Assembly: GCA_008828725.1 (NCBI GenBank) | Contig: MEHQ01004258.1 | Coordinates: 197,041 to 261,040, forward strand | From: Saccharina japonica | Lineage: Eukaryota > Sar > Phaeophyceae > Laminariales > Laminariaceae | Direction of reading: 5' to 3' | Length of the DNA: 64,000 nt | In this document: positions 62,984-64,000 of the stretch, piece after piece | How the letters are laid out: every line of letters begins with the position of its first letter | How positions within the stretch are numbered: the first letter of the stretch is position 1 | The notes under the pieces: model-generated | What the model saw: only the letters and a program-made list of their open reading frames with translations | Databases searched by the model: none | Told to the model about the DNA's origin: nothing | Program-made: the position numbers and the translations under genes

Positions 62984-63500
62984 AAGTGAGGTCGGGGTGG
63001 GAGTGGGGGTGGGGGTTGGACGTGAGGGGTGGGAGGGGGGGTGGGGGTTGGGGGTGGGGTTGGGGGTTTTCAGGGGGGGGGTTGGGGGTTGGGGTTTGAG
63101 TGGGGAGGTGGGGGCTGGGGTTAGGTTGGGGTTGGATTGGGGTTCGGTCGGGGTCGGTGTGGGAGAGGGGGTTGGGGGTGGGGTTGGGGGTTTTCAGGGG
63201 GGGGGTTGGGGGTTGGGGTTTGAGTGGGGAGGTGGGGGCTGGGGTTAGGTTGGGGTTGGATTGGGGTTCGGTCGGGGTCGGTGTGGGAGAGGGGGTTGGG
63301 GGTGGGGTTAGGATGGGGTTACGGGGTTGGGGTCAGGGTGGGATTGGGGATTGGTGGTGGGGTTTGGGGGTTTGAGGTGGGGTGTCGGGGGCTGGGGTTG
63401 GGTTGGGTTTCGGTTGAGGTTGGATTTTGGGAGCGGGAGTTGGAGTCGGGGTGGGATTGGGGGTTGGGTGGGGATGGGGGTGGGTTTGAGTTGATCAGTT
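62984..63500 (+). repeat. G-rich intronic minisatellite with a 124-bp unit
   Basis: GGGGTTGG-type sequence on the plus strand. A 124-bp unit beginning GTGGGGAGGTGGGGGCTGGG is present at about 63100 and 63224 with no visible change. The many runs of three to six Gs at short spacing make G-quadruplex folding likely in DNA or RNA. Confidence 0.85.
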
Positions 63501-63749
63501 TTGCGGTGGCAAGTGGATGCAAGTCGGTGCTTTGGGCGTTCACACGCTGTGGGCGTTCTTGTGTCTTTGGCCGGGGGGTGGTACCTTGGCAGTGCTGCGG
63601 GCTTCTTGCGGCTGTCGTGGGTGTCTGGGGGGGGGGGGGGGGCGGGGGGGGGGGTACGGCGTGTGGTGGAGGCGTATCGTCACTAGGGGGGGTCGAATCT
63701 GTCGCCGTGAACGCCAACGAACAAATCTGCGCTTTAGTTAGATTCTCCC

Positions 63750-63835
63750 TTAACCCATTCATAACTGAAAAAGGATGTCCCACATTAATTCCTAGTGGTT
63801 TGTCCCCAAATTCGTGGGACCAGTTCTTAAGGGGT
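63750..63835 (+). mobile_element. piggyBac-like MITE
   Basis: TTAACCCATTCATAACTGAA, CCCACATTAATTCCTAGTGG and GGGACCAGTTCTTAAGGGG. The right TTAA is lost (GGTCC follows). Confidence 0.65.
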
Positions 63836-63962
63836 CCAGGAGCCTTTTTTTATTTTTTTTTGGGGTCTGACGTGTGCAATGTGGGCTTTGAACTCTGAGT
63901 TATGATATCTTCGTTTTGAAGTCTGCCTTTTGAGGTCTAAGTTAATAAGACAGGCGTTTTAC

Positions 63963-64000
63963 CTTTCCGAACTATGGTTATGCCCCCCCCCCCCCCCCCC
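63963..64000 (+). repeat. C run at the window edge
   Basis: The window ends in a run of C, the form in which minus-strand family X or Y elements begin, so another such element may lie beyond the edge. Confidence 0.4.

Overview
The window looks like nuclear DNA of a photosynthetic stramenopile, most likely a brown alga or close relative. Three things point there: small, GC-rich third-position exons with GT-AG borders scattered in long repeat-filled introns; a predicted first exon (56464-56807, minus) that opens with a signal peptide running into a GFVVP motif, as in heterokont bipartite plastid presequences; and glycine-rich, low-complexity protein segments. The lineage is an inference. No bacterial operon, rRNA gene, CRISPR array or intact large mobile-element gene was seen.

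The best-supported gene is a plus-strand N-alpha-acetyltransferase 60 (NAA60/NatF-like) gene. Its exons lie at 34959-36090, 38089-38265, 38772-38922 and 41066-41145, and the splice phases match throughout. The GNAT fold can be read across these exons: FYENVV, EIVGLITCQ, VVYILTLG, the acetyl-CoA loop RRK/GIGRALL, VYLHVITTN and FYESEGF, then a short C-terminus. A glycine-rich insert of several hundred residues interrupts the fold between two early beta strands, and a 67-base G run is translated as polyglycine. The N-terminal exon was not found; a complex palindrome (31994-34829) sits just upstream.

Other host genes are seen as single exons: a terminal exon entering at the left edge (54-347); a front-end fatty-acid or sphingolipid desaturase exon (9201-9316); a minus-strand terminal exon (8526-8746); several minus-strand exons at 14.7-21 kb; a plus exon at 21152-21292; an exon at the centre of a 4.9-kb palindrome (44187-44652); a membrane-anchor terminal exon (52116-52200); a divergent pair (plastid-targeted gene on minus, 56464-56807, and a two-exon gene on plus, 57784-58499); and an exon whose 3' end and splice donor are tandemly triplicated (62351-62580).

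Most of the rest is repeat. There is a tRNA-derived SINE with an A-rich tail, a piggyBac-like TTAA MITE, a hAT-like MITE with an 8-bp target duplication, at least five other inverted-repeat MITE or foldback families, and two abundant families that begin after a poly-G run with the shared motif TACTCAT. The same satellites recur at distant sites (31-bp, 24-bp, 10-bp and GGTCG units). Two large inverted duplications (31994-34829 and 42040-46940) and a 334-bp tandem duplication (40312-40937) are either very young rearrangements or assembly artefacts. Single Ns at 8781 and 46946 mark uncertain joins.
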